Below are positions 1-6,222 of a stretch of 8,571 bases of DNA, piece after piece (the first letter of the stretch is position 1; every line of letters starts with the position of its first letter). Where the stretch lies: positions 1-8,571 of the forward strand of contig CACXHC010000151.1 in the NCBI GenBank assembly GCA_902767285.1, in the 5' to 3' direction. Source of the DNA: an uncultured Ruminococcus sp. Lineage in GTDB: Bacteria; Bacillota; Clostridia; Oscillospirales; Acutalibacteraceae. The position numbers and the translations under genes are program-made. The notes under the pieces were generated by a model. That model saw nothing but the letters and a program-made list of their open reading frames with translations. It ran no database searches and was not told the origin of the DNA.

Positions 1-1
1 A

Positions 2-1555
2 GTTATCGAATTTATAAAGGGAATTCAAGCCGAAATAGGCAAACCTAAGTTTACTTATCCGAGCAACGAGCCTGACCACGATATGTTCGAGGCAATCAAA
101 TCTTTCTGTGAGGAAGATGTAAAAGCTGCTCTCGATACAGATGACAAGACCGTTCGTGATGAAAGACTCAAGCCCATTTATGACGCTGTTCATGAAAAAT
201 TTGAGGAGATATATGCAGACGTTCCCAACATCGAACTCAAAATTGACGAGTGCCTTTACAAAACACAAAAAGTAATTGTACGCCGCTGGCTTCTTGACGA
301 GCAGAAGAGAGTTGACGGCAGAGGCATGGACGATATAAGACCGCTTGCGTCTGAAGTTGGTATTCTTCCCCGTGTACACGGTTCGGGACTTTTTACCAGA
401 GGTCAAACTCAGGTTCTCACAATAACAACTCTCGGCCCTGTATCCGACAAACAACTTCTTGACGGTATAGATGACGAAGAAGAGAAGAGATATATACATC
501 ACTACAATTTCCCGAGCTACTCGGTAGGCGAAACTAAGCCTTCCCGTGGCCCCGGCAGACGTGAAATAGGTCACGGAGCATTGGCAGAAAGAGCCTTGGT
601 TCCTGTTATTCCTTCCGTAGAGGAGTTCCCGTATGCCATTAGACTTGTAAGTGAAGTTGTATCCTCCAACGGATCTACATCTCAGGGATCTGTATGCGGT
701 TCGACACTTTCGCTCATGGACGCAGGCGTTCCGATAAAAGCACCCGTTGCCGGTATTTCCTGCGGACTTATCACCGAGGGCGACCGCTGGATGACTATGG
801 TAGATATTCAGGGACTCGAAGATTTCTTCGGCGATATGGATTTCAAAGTAGCAGGAACAAAAGAAGGAATAACCGCTATCCAAATGGATCTTAAAATCAG
901 CGGACTTACTCCCGATATGGTAAAAGAGGCACTCTATAAAACACATATCGCAAGAAATTATATTATTGATGAAGTTTTGCTCAAAGCTATTCCCGAGCCG
1001 AGAAAAGAGCTTTCGAAATATGCTCCCAAGATGTTTACAACAACAATTCCGGCTGATAAGATAAGCGAAGTTATCGGCAAGAGCGGAAAGGTAATCAAAG
1101 AAATTCAGGCTCAGTTTGAAGTTAAAGTTGACATCGAAGAAAACGGCACAGTCGGAAACGTATTTGTCAGCGGTACAGATTCGGATAAATGTAAAGGTGC
1201 TTTGGCTGTTATCGAGCTTATCGCAGAAGGCCCCGAGATAGGTGCAGTTTATAATGGCAGAGTTACAAGAATCATGGATTTCGGTGCATTTGTTGAGATT
1301 GCTCCCGGTGTTGAGGGTCTTTGCCATGTTTCCAAACTTGATGTAAAACGCACAGAACACGTTACTGATGTTGTATCTGAGGGCGATTACATAATGGTAA
1401 AAGTTTCCGAAATCGATGATAAGGGAAGACTCAATCTTTCAAGACGAGATGCTCTTATCGAGATAGAAGGACTTGTTCCCGAAAACGATGTTAGCGATTC
1501 AAGACGTTACGGCGACAGACGTGGCGGCTATGACAAGCGTAACAAGCGTAAATAA
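2..1555 (+). CDS. pnp: Polynucleotide phosphorylase, 5'-truncated by the window edge
   Basis: PNPase degrades RNA 3'->5' phosphorolytically, releasing nucleoside diphosphates, and is a trimeric cytoplasmic enzyme. The reading frame is open from base 2, so the first RNase PH domain lies outside and 517 residues remain. The order seen is: end of the first core domain, all-helical linker (about residues 30-95), second RNase PH domain starting near RVDGRGMDDIRPL (residues 103-115), KH domain with GKSG loop (359-362), S1 domain (about 413-483), and an Arg/Lys/Gly-rich tail. The catalytic triad known from E. coli (D486, D492, K494) is matched by D274, D280 and K282 within the GLEDFFGDMDFK stretch. 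The ATG at 83 is internal, not the start. The gene is intact to its TAA stop and ends at a hairpin shared with yebC. In many Firmicutes rpsO lies upstream, but that cannot be seen here. Identity is very secure. Confidence 0.98.
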   Translation, partial: VIEFIKGIQAEIGKPKFTYPSNEPDHDMFEAIKSFCEEDVKAALDTDDKTVRDERLKPIYDAVHEKFEEIYADVPNIELKIDECLYKTQKVIVRRWLLDEQKRVDGRGMDDIRPLASEVGILPRVHGSGLFTRGQTQVLTITTLGPVSDKQLLDGIDDEEEKRYIHHYNFPSYSVGETKPSRGPGRREIGHGALAERALVPVIPSVEEFPYAIRLVSEVVSSNGSTSQGSVCGSTLSLMDAGVPIKAPVAGISCGLITEGDRWMTMVDIQGLEDFFGDMDFKVAGTKEGITAIQMDLKISGLTPDMVKEALYKTHIARNYIIDEVLLKAIPEPRKELSKYAPKMFTTTIPADKISEVIGKSGKVIKEIQAQFEVKVDIEENGTVGNVFVSGTDSDKCKGALAVIELIAEGPEIGAVYNGRVTRIMDFGAFVEIAPGVEGLCHVSKLDVKRTEHVTDVVSEGDYIMVKVSEIDDKGRLNLSRRDALIEIEGLVPENDVSDSRRYGDRRGGYDKRNKRK

Positions 1556-1590
1556 TATATTTCAATTAAATCTTAAACAAAAACAAAAAT

Positions 1591-1634
1591 CCGCCGAATA
1601 TTCGCAAGCGAAATATTCGGCGGTAATTTTTTTT
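1591..1634. terminator. Bidirectional intrinsic terminator between pnp and yebC
   Basis: A 12-bp stem (CCGCCGAATATT, 1591-1602, with AATATTCGGCGG, 1612-1623) is extended by a CGC/GCG pair across one bulged A, with a tiny loop. It is followed on the + strand by TAATTTTTTTT. On the - strand it is followed by ATTTTTGTTTTTG, so the same hairpin can end both convergent transcripts. Such sharing is common between convergent genes. Confidence 0.92.
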
Positions 1635-1639
1635 ATTAA

Positions 1640-2386
1640 TTAATCTTCATCTTCGGGAGCATCATATTCCCAGTTGTGCCACACGTTCTGAACATCGTCA
1701 TTATCCTCAAGAACGTCAAGCATTCTCTGCATTTTTTCGATTTGTTCGTCATCAGTGAGTTTTGTGTAGTTTGACGGCACCATTTCAACTTCTGCCTCAA
1801 TAAACGTATAACCGAGATTTGTAAGAGCTTCGTTTACACTGCTGAAATCTTCGGGTTCGGTGTATATTTCAAACACGTCCTCTTCAGCTTTGAAGTCAGA
1901 CGCACCACATTCAAGAGCATCTTCCATAACTTTTTCTTCGTCAAGATCTTCGCTCTCGGTAATGAGGACACCCTTCTTCTCGAACATAAACGATACACAG
2001 CCCTGTGTGCCGAGATTTCCTCCGAATTTATCAAAGGCGTGACGAATATCGCCGGCAGTTCTGTTTCTGTTGTCCGTAAGAGCTTCGACAATAACGGCGA
2101 TTCCACCGGGGCCGTAGCCCTCATAAGTAATAGCTTCGTATTTTGAGGCATCGTTACCGCTTGCGGCTTTCTTTATGATACGCTCGATATTATCATTAGG
2201 AACGTTATTAGCCTTTGCCTTAGCGATACAATCTTTCAAACGTGAGTTAACATTGGGGTCGGCACTTCCGCCCTCTTTAATAGCAACAATAAGTTCTCTG
2301 CCGATTTTTGTAAATATTTTCGCTCTTGCACCATCGTTTTTAGCCTTTTTATTCTTAATGGTACTCCATTTGGAATGTCCTGACAT
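1640..2386 (-). CDS. yebC: YebC/PmpR (TACO1-like) family protein
   Basis: The 248-residue protein begins [19 protein letters not shown], the signature N-terminus of the YebC/TACO1 family, followed by the conserved basic segment ([19 protein letters not shown]) and by [15 protein letters not shown] (about residues 61-75) and [19 protein letters not shown] (about 88-106). Length is normal (240-250). Members were long annotated as transcriptional regulators (PmpR in Pseudomonas). Recent work on bacterial YebC and mitochondrial TACO1 instead supports a ribosome-associated role that helps translation through polyproline stretches. I favour the translation role, but the sequence cannot decide it. 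The last 15 residues are very acidic (ending APEDED). The ATG at 2386 has an AAAGGG Shine-Dalgarno about 11 nt upstream and fits the family start. The gene is monocistronic, with its own promoter and the terminator shared with pnp. Confidence 0.96.
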   Translation of the reverse strand: MSGHSKWSTIKNKKAKNDGARAKIFTKIGRELIVAIKEGGSADPNVNSRLKDCIAKAKANNVPNDNIERIIKKAASGNDASKYEAITYEGYGPGGIAVIVEALTDNRNRTAGDIRHAFDKFGGNLGTQGCVSFMFEKKGVLITESEDLDEEKVMEDALECGASDFKAEEDVFEIYTEPEDFSSVNEALTNLGYTFIEAEVEMVPSNYTKLTDDEQIEKMQRMLDVLEDNDDVQNVWHNWEYDAPEDED

Positions 2387-2429
2387 AATGTTACAGCCCT
2401 TTCATTTTATTTTTTTATCGACAATAAAG

Positions 2430-2458
2430 ATTCTACCACATTTTTTTTAAAAATGCAA
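2430..2458 (-). promoter_or_regulatory. Sigma-A promoter of yebC
   Basis: On the - strand, TTGCAT (2458-2453) and TAGAAT (2435-2430) are separated by exactly 17 nt. Transcription would start near 2423, giving a leader of about 37 nt before the yebC ATG. The spacer is dominated by T and A runs. It diverges from the thiT promoter, with about 41 nt between the two -35 boxes. Confidence 0.7.
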
Positions 2459-2499
2459 CCTTTTATATTATGCTTTTAAAAAAAACAGAAATATCGTTA

Positions 2500-2528
2500 T
2501 TGACATTTTTTTGATGCAGTGATATAAT
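2500..2528 (+). promoter_or_regulatory. Consensus sigma-A promoter of the TPP riboswitch-thiT unit
   Basis: Perfect TTGACA (2500-2505) and TATAAT (2523-2528) with a 17-nt spacer. The start would fall near 2535, just before the riboswitch aptamer. Such a strong promoter fits a gene whose control lies downstream in premature termination. Confidence 0.93.
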
Positions 2529-2540
2529 CATATCTGCAAA

Positions 2541-2633
2541 CAAAGGGGAGCTTGTAAACAGGCTGAGAGGAGATTCGAAATCTCGACCCGTAGACCTGAT
2601 GCGGATAATGCCGCCGTAGGAATCATATATTTG
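2541..2633 (+). promoter_or_regulatory. TPP riboswitch (THI-box) aptamer
   Basis: The conserved THI-box blocks appear in order: GGGGAGC (from 2545), the pyrimidine-sensor segment GGCTGAGAGGA (2561-2571), a GAGATTCGAAATCTC hairpin as the variable P3 extension, GACCCGTAGACCTGAT (2585-2600), GGATAATGCC and GTAGGAA. This class binds thiamine pyrophosphate. The exact ends of P1 are uncertain: CAAA at 2541-2544 could pair with TTTG at 2630-2633, but the joining region is longer than usual. A terminator starts 10 nt later, so this is a transcriptional OFF switch for thiT. No ribosome binding site lies inside the aptamer. Confidence 0.97.
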
Positions 2634-2642
2634 GTAACACGG

Positions 2643-2669
2643 GAGCATTATTTGTAATGCTCTTTTTTT
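2643..2669 (+). terminator. TPP riboswitch-controlled intrinsic terminator
   Basis: GAGCATTA (2643-2650) pairs perfectly with TAATGCTC (2655-2662) around a TTTG loop and is followed by seven T. Its 5' arm can alternatively pair with the aptamer's conserved ATAATGC (2605-2611), which provides the antiterminator. Confidence 0.95.
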
Positions 2670-2704
2670 GTTTGACATTTTTATTGTGAAAGGATTTTTT
2701 TGAA

Positions 2705-3307
2705 ATGTCAGAAAAACAAACGGTCAAATCAGAAAAGAAAACAAACATTAAAAGACTTGCTCTTACCGCAGTTCTTATTGGCATGGCAACTGTACTTAGC
2801 TTGATAAAAGTGTATCAGTTGCCGTTGGGCGGTTCCATAACCCTTCTTTCAATGCTTCCGATAACGCTCATATCTATTGAATACGGCTTAGGCTGGGGAA
2901 CATTGGCATCGCTCATATACTCGTTTATCCAGTTCGGATTTGGAATTGCCGAGGGCGTTTTCGGCTGGGGACTTTCACCGCTCGCACTCGTAGGCTGTAT
3001 AATTCTTGATTACATACTTGCGTATTCCGTATTGGGATTTGCCGGAATGTTCCGTAAAAAAGGCACCGTAGGAATATGTATCGGCGTATTTTTGGCTGTT
3101 GTTGCAAGATTTGCTTGTCATCTTCTTTCAGGAGCAATAATATTTGATATATGGATGCCCGAAGACTGGAGCAATCCTTGGCTTTATTCGCTTGCATACA
3201 ACGGCTCCTATATGCTCCCCGAACTTATTTTTACAATGATAGGTGCAGTTGTCTTGTTCAAAACACCTCAGTTTTCTAAATTTGTTGAAAGTAATCTTGA
3301 AAAATAA
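2705..3307 (+). CDS. thiT: Thiamine-specific substrate-binding (S) component of an ECF transporter
   Basis: ThiT is the membrane subunit that binds thiamine with high affinity and docks on the shared energising module (EcfT plus two EcfA ATPases) for uptake. The 200-residue protein has a basic, polar N-terminus (about 17 residues) and then about six hydrophobic helices. Family marks include LPLGGSITLLSMLPI (39-53), GLGWG (61-65), the DY pair at 102-103 in place of the E84-Y85 pair of Lactococcus ThiT, H139 and the SG that follows, and Y161/N166 in YSLAYN, which match ligand-contacting Y146/N151. The TPP riboswitch upstream independently supports the assignment. ATG 2705 has AAAGGA ten nt upstream. 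No ecfT or ecfA gene is nearby, so the ECF module must be encoded elsewhere (group II arrangement). It is a single-gene unit closed by a hairpin. Confidence 0.96.
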   Translation: MSEKQTVKSEKKTNIKRLALTAVLIGMATVLSLIKVYQLPLGGSITLLSMLPITLISIEYGLGWGTLASLIYSFIQFGFGIAEGVFGWGLSPLALVGCIILDYILAYSVLGFAGMFRKKGTVGICIGVFLAVVARFACHLLSGAIIFDIWMPEDWSNPWLYSLAYNGSYMLPELIFTMIGAVVLFKTPQFSKFVESNLEK

Positions 3308-3312
3308 AGAAC

Positions 3313-3361
3313 ATATCTGCCGAAATCTCATAATATATAAATAGATTTCGGCAGATATTTT
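3313..3361 (+). terminator. Hairpin terminator after thiT
   Basis: A perfect 16-bp stem, ATATCTGCCGAAATCT (3313-3328) with its complement at 3343-3358, encloses a 14-nt AT-rich loop. The T tract is short (TTTAAAT), so termination may be less efficient than at the other hairpins here. It begins 5 nt after the thiT stop and insulates the following dapA promoter. Confidence 0.8.
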
Positions 3362-3383
3362 AAATAAAATCTCAAATAAAGTA

Positions 3384-3412
3384 TTGACAACTATTAATTT
3401 TAATGGTATTAT
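3384..3412 (+). promoter_or_regulatory. Sigma-A promoter of the lysine riboswitch-dapA-lysA operon
   Basis: TTGACA (3384-3389) and TATTAT (3407-3412) are separated by 17 nt. Transcription would start near 3419, about 14 nt before the aptamer's P1 helix. Confidence 0.88.
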
Positions 3413-3432
3413 GATTCCAATATAGTATTTAT

Positions 3433-3588
3433 AGATAGAGGTGCGGTTGTTAATAGTAGATTCGCTTTACGGTTTCGCAAACTTCGGGCGAGTTGAAAGG
3501 AACTGCCGCCGAAAGATCGTTCAGGCGTGTTCGGTCTTGGGAGTACGGAGAATATCCGTGCTACTGTCGCAAATGCGGAGAGCTATCT
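3433..3588 (+). promoter_or_regulatory. Lysine riboswitch (L-box) aptamer
   Basis: Conserved L-box blocks are present in order: AGAGGTGCG (3437-3445), AGTAGA, GAAAGGAACT, GCCGCCGAAAG (3505-3515), the TCTTGGGAG segment, the ACTGTCGC block (3563-3570) and GGAGAGCTATCT at the 3' end. P1 closes by pairing AGATAG (3433-3438) with CTATCT (3583-3588). The class binds L-lysine directly. With dapA and lysA downstream and a terminator at 3657, this is an OFF switch on lysine excess. An 84-codon open frame across this leader is fortuitous. Confidence 0.97.
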
Positions 3589-3656
3589 TGATTATGACAA
3601 ACAGTTTAGGTGTATTATATTTTTTATTTATACACGTTGTTTTGATTGATTTTGAT

Positions 3657-3680
3657 AGCCGATGCACATCGGCTTTTTTT
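3657..3680 (+). terminator. Lysine riboswitch-controlled intrinsic terminator
   Basis: AGCCGATG (3657-3664) pairs with CATCGGCT (3667-3674) around a minimal loop, followed by a run of T to 3680. The stem base overlaps GATAGC (3654-3659), which can instead pair with the aptamer's GCTATC (3582-3587) as antiterminator. A weak GTGTAT/ATACAC hairpin (3610-3615 with 3630-3635) lies in the linker. Confidence 0.94.
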
Positions 3681-3715
3681 GTTGCAAAAAATTAATTAAA
3701 AAGGAGAGTTTTATT

Positions 3716-4606
3716 ATGTCAAAAAATACTATTTTTACCGGTGCCGCTACAGCTCTGATTACACCGCTTAATGAAAACGGAGTTGATTACGAGAATTTCG
3801 GCAAGCTCATCGATTGGCAGATAGAGCAGGGAATAGACGCTCTTGTTATTTGCGGAACAACAGGCGAAGCATCGACTCTTTCGGACGCTGAACACAGAGA
3901 AACACTCAGATTTGCCGCAGAGCGTATCGCCGGCAGAGTTCCCATGATAGCAGGAACAGGCGGAAACGATACCGCATACGCAATCGAGCTTACAAAATAC
4001 GCTTGCTCGGTTGGTGCTGATGCGTGTCTTGTAGTTACGCCTTATTACAACAAAGCTACACAAAACGGTCTTGTGAAAATGTTCACGGCAATTGCAGACG
4101 CATCTACAAAACCGCTCATTCTCTACAATATTCCTTCCAGAACTGGCGTTAATATCGGTGTCGAGGCTTTCAAAAAGCTGATGACTCACCCGAGAATCGC
4201 CGCTGTAAAAGAAGCAAGCGGAAATCTTTCTCAGTGCATTTCCGAGATATACGAATGCGGTGAAAATCTCGATTTTTACAGCGGAAACGATGAACAAACA
4301 CTCCCGATTCTTTCAATTGGCGGAATAGGAGTTATTTCGGTGCTTTCGAATCTTCTTCCGAAAGAAACAAGCGAGATGGTTCACAAATATTTGGACGGCG
4401 ATTCCAAATCAGCTACTCAAATGCAATTGAAATATCTTCCTTTGATAAATGCACTTTTCTCGGAGGTCAACCCGATTCCGGCAAAAGCTGCTATGTCAAA
4501 AATGGGATTCTGTGAAAATTATGTAAGAATGCCCCTTACTCCCATGGAAGAGGCTCACGCCGAGGCACTTTATAACGAAATGAGAAAAGTTGGCATCAAC
4601 GTATAA
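3716..4606 (+). CDS. dapA: 4-hydroxy-tetrahydrodipicolinate synthase
   Basis: This cytoplasmic TIM-barrel enzyme condenses pyruvate with aspartate semialdehyde, the first committed step towards diaminopimelate (peptidoglycan cross-links) and lysine. In the 296-residue product the Schiff-base lysine is K165 (AAVKEAS). The proton-relay residues T48-T49 (CGTTGEAS), Y111 (TPYYNK) and Y137 (LYNIPSRTG) and substrate-binding R142 all sit at the expected places, so it should be active. An in-frame ATG at 3662 exists, but it lies inside the terminator hairpin and lacks an RBS. ATG 3716 has AAGGAG nine nt upstream and gives the family length. It is first in an operon with a small membrane protein gene and lysA, regulated by the lysine riboswitch. 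The sequence does not reveal whether the enzyme is also feedback-inhibited by lysine. Confidence 0.97.
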   Translation: MSKNTIFTGAATALITPLNENGVDYENFGKLIDWQIEQGIDALVICGTTGEASTLSDAEHRETLRFAAERIAGRVPMIAGTGGNDTAYAIELTKYACSVGADACLVVTPYYNKATQNGLVKMFTAIADASTKPLILYNIPSRTGVNIGVEAFKKLMTHPRIAAVKEASGNLSQCISEIYECGENLDFYSGNDEQTLPILSIGGIGVISVLSNLLPKETSEMVHKYLDGDSKSATQMQLKYLPLINALFSEVNPIPAKAAMSKMGFCENYVRMPLTPMEEAHAEALYNEMRKVGINV

Positions 4607-4624
4607 TTTTGTTGGGTGAATTTT

Positions 4625-4810
4625 ATGTTTTGGATAGGTATGCTTATCATACTGATCGTAATAGTAATGATAGGCGTTTACAAAAAGACGGGTGAAGGAT
4701 ATTCGGCAGGACGTGGAATGTTCCGCAACAGCGAATACGATATGCCCGAAAACAAAAAAGAAGATTTCAACGATTACGAACCATGGAATCATAAAAACAT
4801 GAGAGATTAA
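4625..4810 (+). CDS. Small single-pass membrane protein, function unknown
   Basis: This 61-residue protein is not a family I recognise. Residues 1-19 (MFWIGMLIILIVIVMIGVY) form one strongly hydrophobic helix. KK follows at once, which by the positive-inside rule puts the remaining roughly 40 residues in the cytoplasm. That tail is polar, with YSAGRGMFR and an acidic/aromatic end (NDYEPWNHKNMRD). Start choice: ATG 4625 has GGTGA five nt upstream, part of the full anti-SD complement AAGGAGGTGA. A GTG at 4616 would add three residues but has no RBS. It begins 18 nt after dapA and ends 35 nt before lysA, so it is co-transcribed under lysine control. Its codons look like those of its neighbours and a real coding frame is likely. 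A role linked to lysine or cell-wall precursor handling would be guilt by association only. Confidence 0.75.
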   Translation: MFWIGMLIILIVIVMIGVYKKTGEGYSAGRGMFRNSEYDMPENKKEDFNDYEPWNHKNMRD

Positions 4811-4845
4811 CAGTAAATTGAATGCTGTGAAGGGATGTAATTATT

Positions 4846-6150
4846 ATGATATGTAAAAATCTTGCCGTTAACAACAACGGACACTTGACCTTTGCCGGAC
4901 GTGATGTAACGGAGCTTGCACAAAAATACGGCACTCCGCTTATGCTTCTTGACGAGGACAGAATAAGGGAAAAATGCACGATATATCGAGAAGCTATGAA
5001 AAAATATTTTACGGAAGATTCAATGCCTCTTTATGCAAGCAAGGCACTTTCGTTCAAATATATATATAAAATTGCCTCAAGCGAGAATATAGGTATAGAC
5101 TGTGTTTCTGCCGGCGAGATTTTTACAGCGGCTCAAGCGGGATTTCCTCTCGAAAAAGCATATTTTCACGGCAATTCCAAAACAGATGACGAAATAGAGT
5201 TTGCAATAAATCACGGAGTAGGCCATTTTGTGTGCGACAGCGTGGAAGAAGTTTCGGCTGTTAACGAGATTGCCGGAAATTTGGGCAAAAAGCAAAAAGT
5301 TCTTCTCAGAATTACTCCCGGTATAGACCCCCACACGCACAAAAAAATATCTACCGGAAGTGTTGACTCGAAATTTGGTGTAGCTATCGAAACAAATCAG
5401 GCTTATGAACTTGTCGAAGGTGTTCTGAAACTTGAGAATATCGAACTTACGGGTTTTCATTGTCATATTGGCTCTCAGATTTTCGAGTGCGACCCCTTCT
5501 GCGATGCGGCTAAGATCATGATTAAATTTATCGCCGATGTAAAGAAATTGTTCGGATACGAGGCGAGTCAACTGAATCTCGGCGGCGGAATGGCTGTACG
5601 CTACACAGAAGATGACCCGGAAATCGATTACGATGCCAACATAAAAGTAATTTCGGAAATAGTTAAGTCGCTTTGTAATGAATATTCCGTAAAACTTCCT
5701 CAAATATTGATGGAACCGGGCAGAAGTATCGTTGCCGATGCCGGAATGACACTTTATACAGCAGGGTATCTCAAAGAGATAACGGGACTTAAGAATTATA
5801 TCTCGATTGACGGCGGTATGACCGACAACCCACGCTATACATTATATCAGTCGCCATATACCGTTCTTCTCGCAAACAGAATGAACGAACCATCAGATTA
5901 TAAATGCACAATCGCCGGAAGATGCTGTGAAAGTGGTGATATTATTCAGGAAGATGTTCTCATGCCAAAGCCACAGCGTCATGATATTATAGCTGTACTC
6001 ACTACGGGAGCGTATAACTACTCTATGGCAAGTCATTATAACAAAGTGCCTAAACCGGCGATAGTTATGCTCAAAAATGGTTGTGATTTCGTTGCTGTAA
6101 AGCGTGAAACTTACGAAAGCATGACAGCCAACGAACTTGATATATACTGA
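4846..6150 (+). CDS. lysA: Diaminopimelate decarboxylase
   Basis: This PLP enzyme of the alanine-racemase fold (group IV decarboxylase) converts meso-diaminopimelate to L-lysine and CO2, the last step of the pathway. The 434-residue product shows the PLP lysine K66 (YASKALS), the barrel motif GFHCHIGSQ (203-211), the phosphate-binding glycines LGGGM (245-249), EPGRSIVADAG (290-300), the catalytic-cysteine segment CCESGD (360-365) contributed to the partner active site of the dimer, and GAYNYSMASHYN near the C-terminus. Length is normal (415-440) and nothing is missing. ATG 4846 has GAAGGGA about ten nt upstream. It is the last gene of the lysine-riboswitch operon. Pairing it with dapA places the entry and exit of the branch under one lysine sensor, while the middle steps (dapB onwards) are not in this window. 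Confidence 0.97.
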   Translation: MICKNLAVNNNGHLTFAGRDVTELAQKYGTPLMLLDEDRIREKCTIYREAMKKYFTEDSMPLYASKALSFKYIYKIASSENIGIDCVSAGEIFTAAQAGFPLEKAYFHGNSKTDDEIEFAINHGVGHFVCDSVEEVSAVNEIAGNLGKKQKVLLRITPGIDPHTHKKISTGSVDSKFGVAIETNQAYELVEGVLKLENIELTGFHCHIGSQIFECDPFCDAAKIMIKFIADVKKLFGYEASQLNLGGGMAVRYTEDDPEIDYDANIKVISEIVKSLCNEYSVKLPQILMEPGRSIVADAGMTLYTAGYLKEITGLKNYISIDGGMTDNPRYTLYQSPYTVLLANRMNEPSDYKCTIAGRCCESGDIIQEDVLMPKPQRHDIIAVLTTGAYNYSMASHYNKVPKPAIVMLKNGCDFVAVKRETYESMTANELDIY

Positions 6151-6163
6151 TTTATGAAAATTG

Positions 6164-6210
6164 AAAACTGCTCCGCAAATCTGATTTTGTGGAGCAGTTT
6201 TTCGTTTTTT
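6164..6210 (+). terminator. Intrinsic terminator after lysA
   Basis: AAAACTGCTCCGCAAA (6164-6179) pairs with TTTGTGGAGCAGTTTT over 16 bp with one G-U, around a 6-nt loop. It is followed by TTCGTTTTTTCGCTTTTTCG. On the opposite strand the hairpin lies just past the end of the 6223-7548 gene but is followed only by TTTTCAATTTTC, so it may work weakly in that direction too. Confidence 0.88.
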
Positions 6211-6222
6211 CGCTTTTTCGCT

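Noticed and set aside
2175..2450. 91-codon + strand frame with hydrophobic stretches over the start of yebC
   Set aside because: It is antisense to the conserved YebC N-terminus and its promoter; hydrophobicity comes from complementing Lys-rich codons.
3441..3695. An 84-codon + strand open frame upstream of dapA
   Set aside because: It lies wholly over the lysine riboswitch and its terminator, has no ribosome binding site and resembles no protein.
3662..3715. Longer dapA start adding 18 residues
   Set aside because: The upstream ATG sits in the terminator stem; ATG 3716 has AAGGAG at ideal distance and gives the normal DapA N-terminus.
3719..4297. 192-codon open frame antisense to dapA, and similar long frames antisense to lysA, thiT and the 6223-7548 gene
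   Set aside because: They are mirror frames of well-supported genes, rich in Cys, Ser and Phe as expected for shadows, and have no RBS or recognisable domains.
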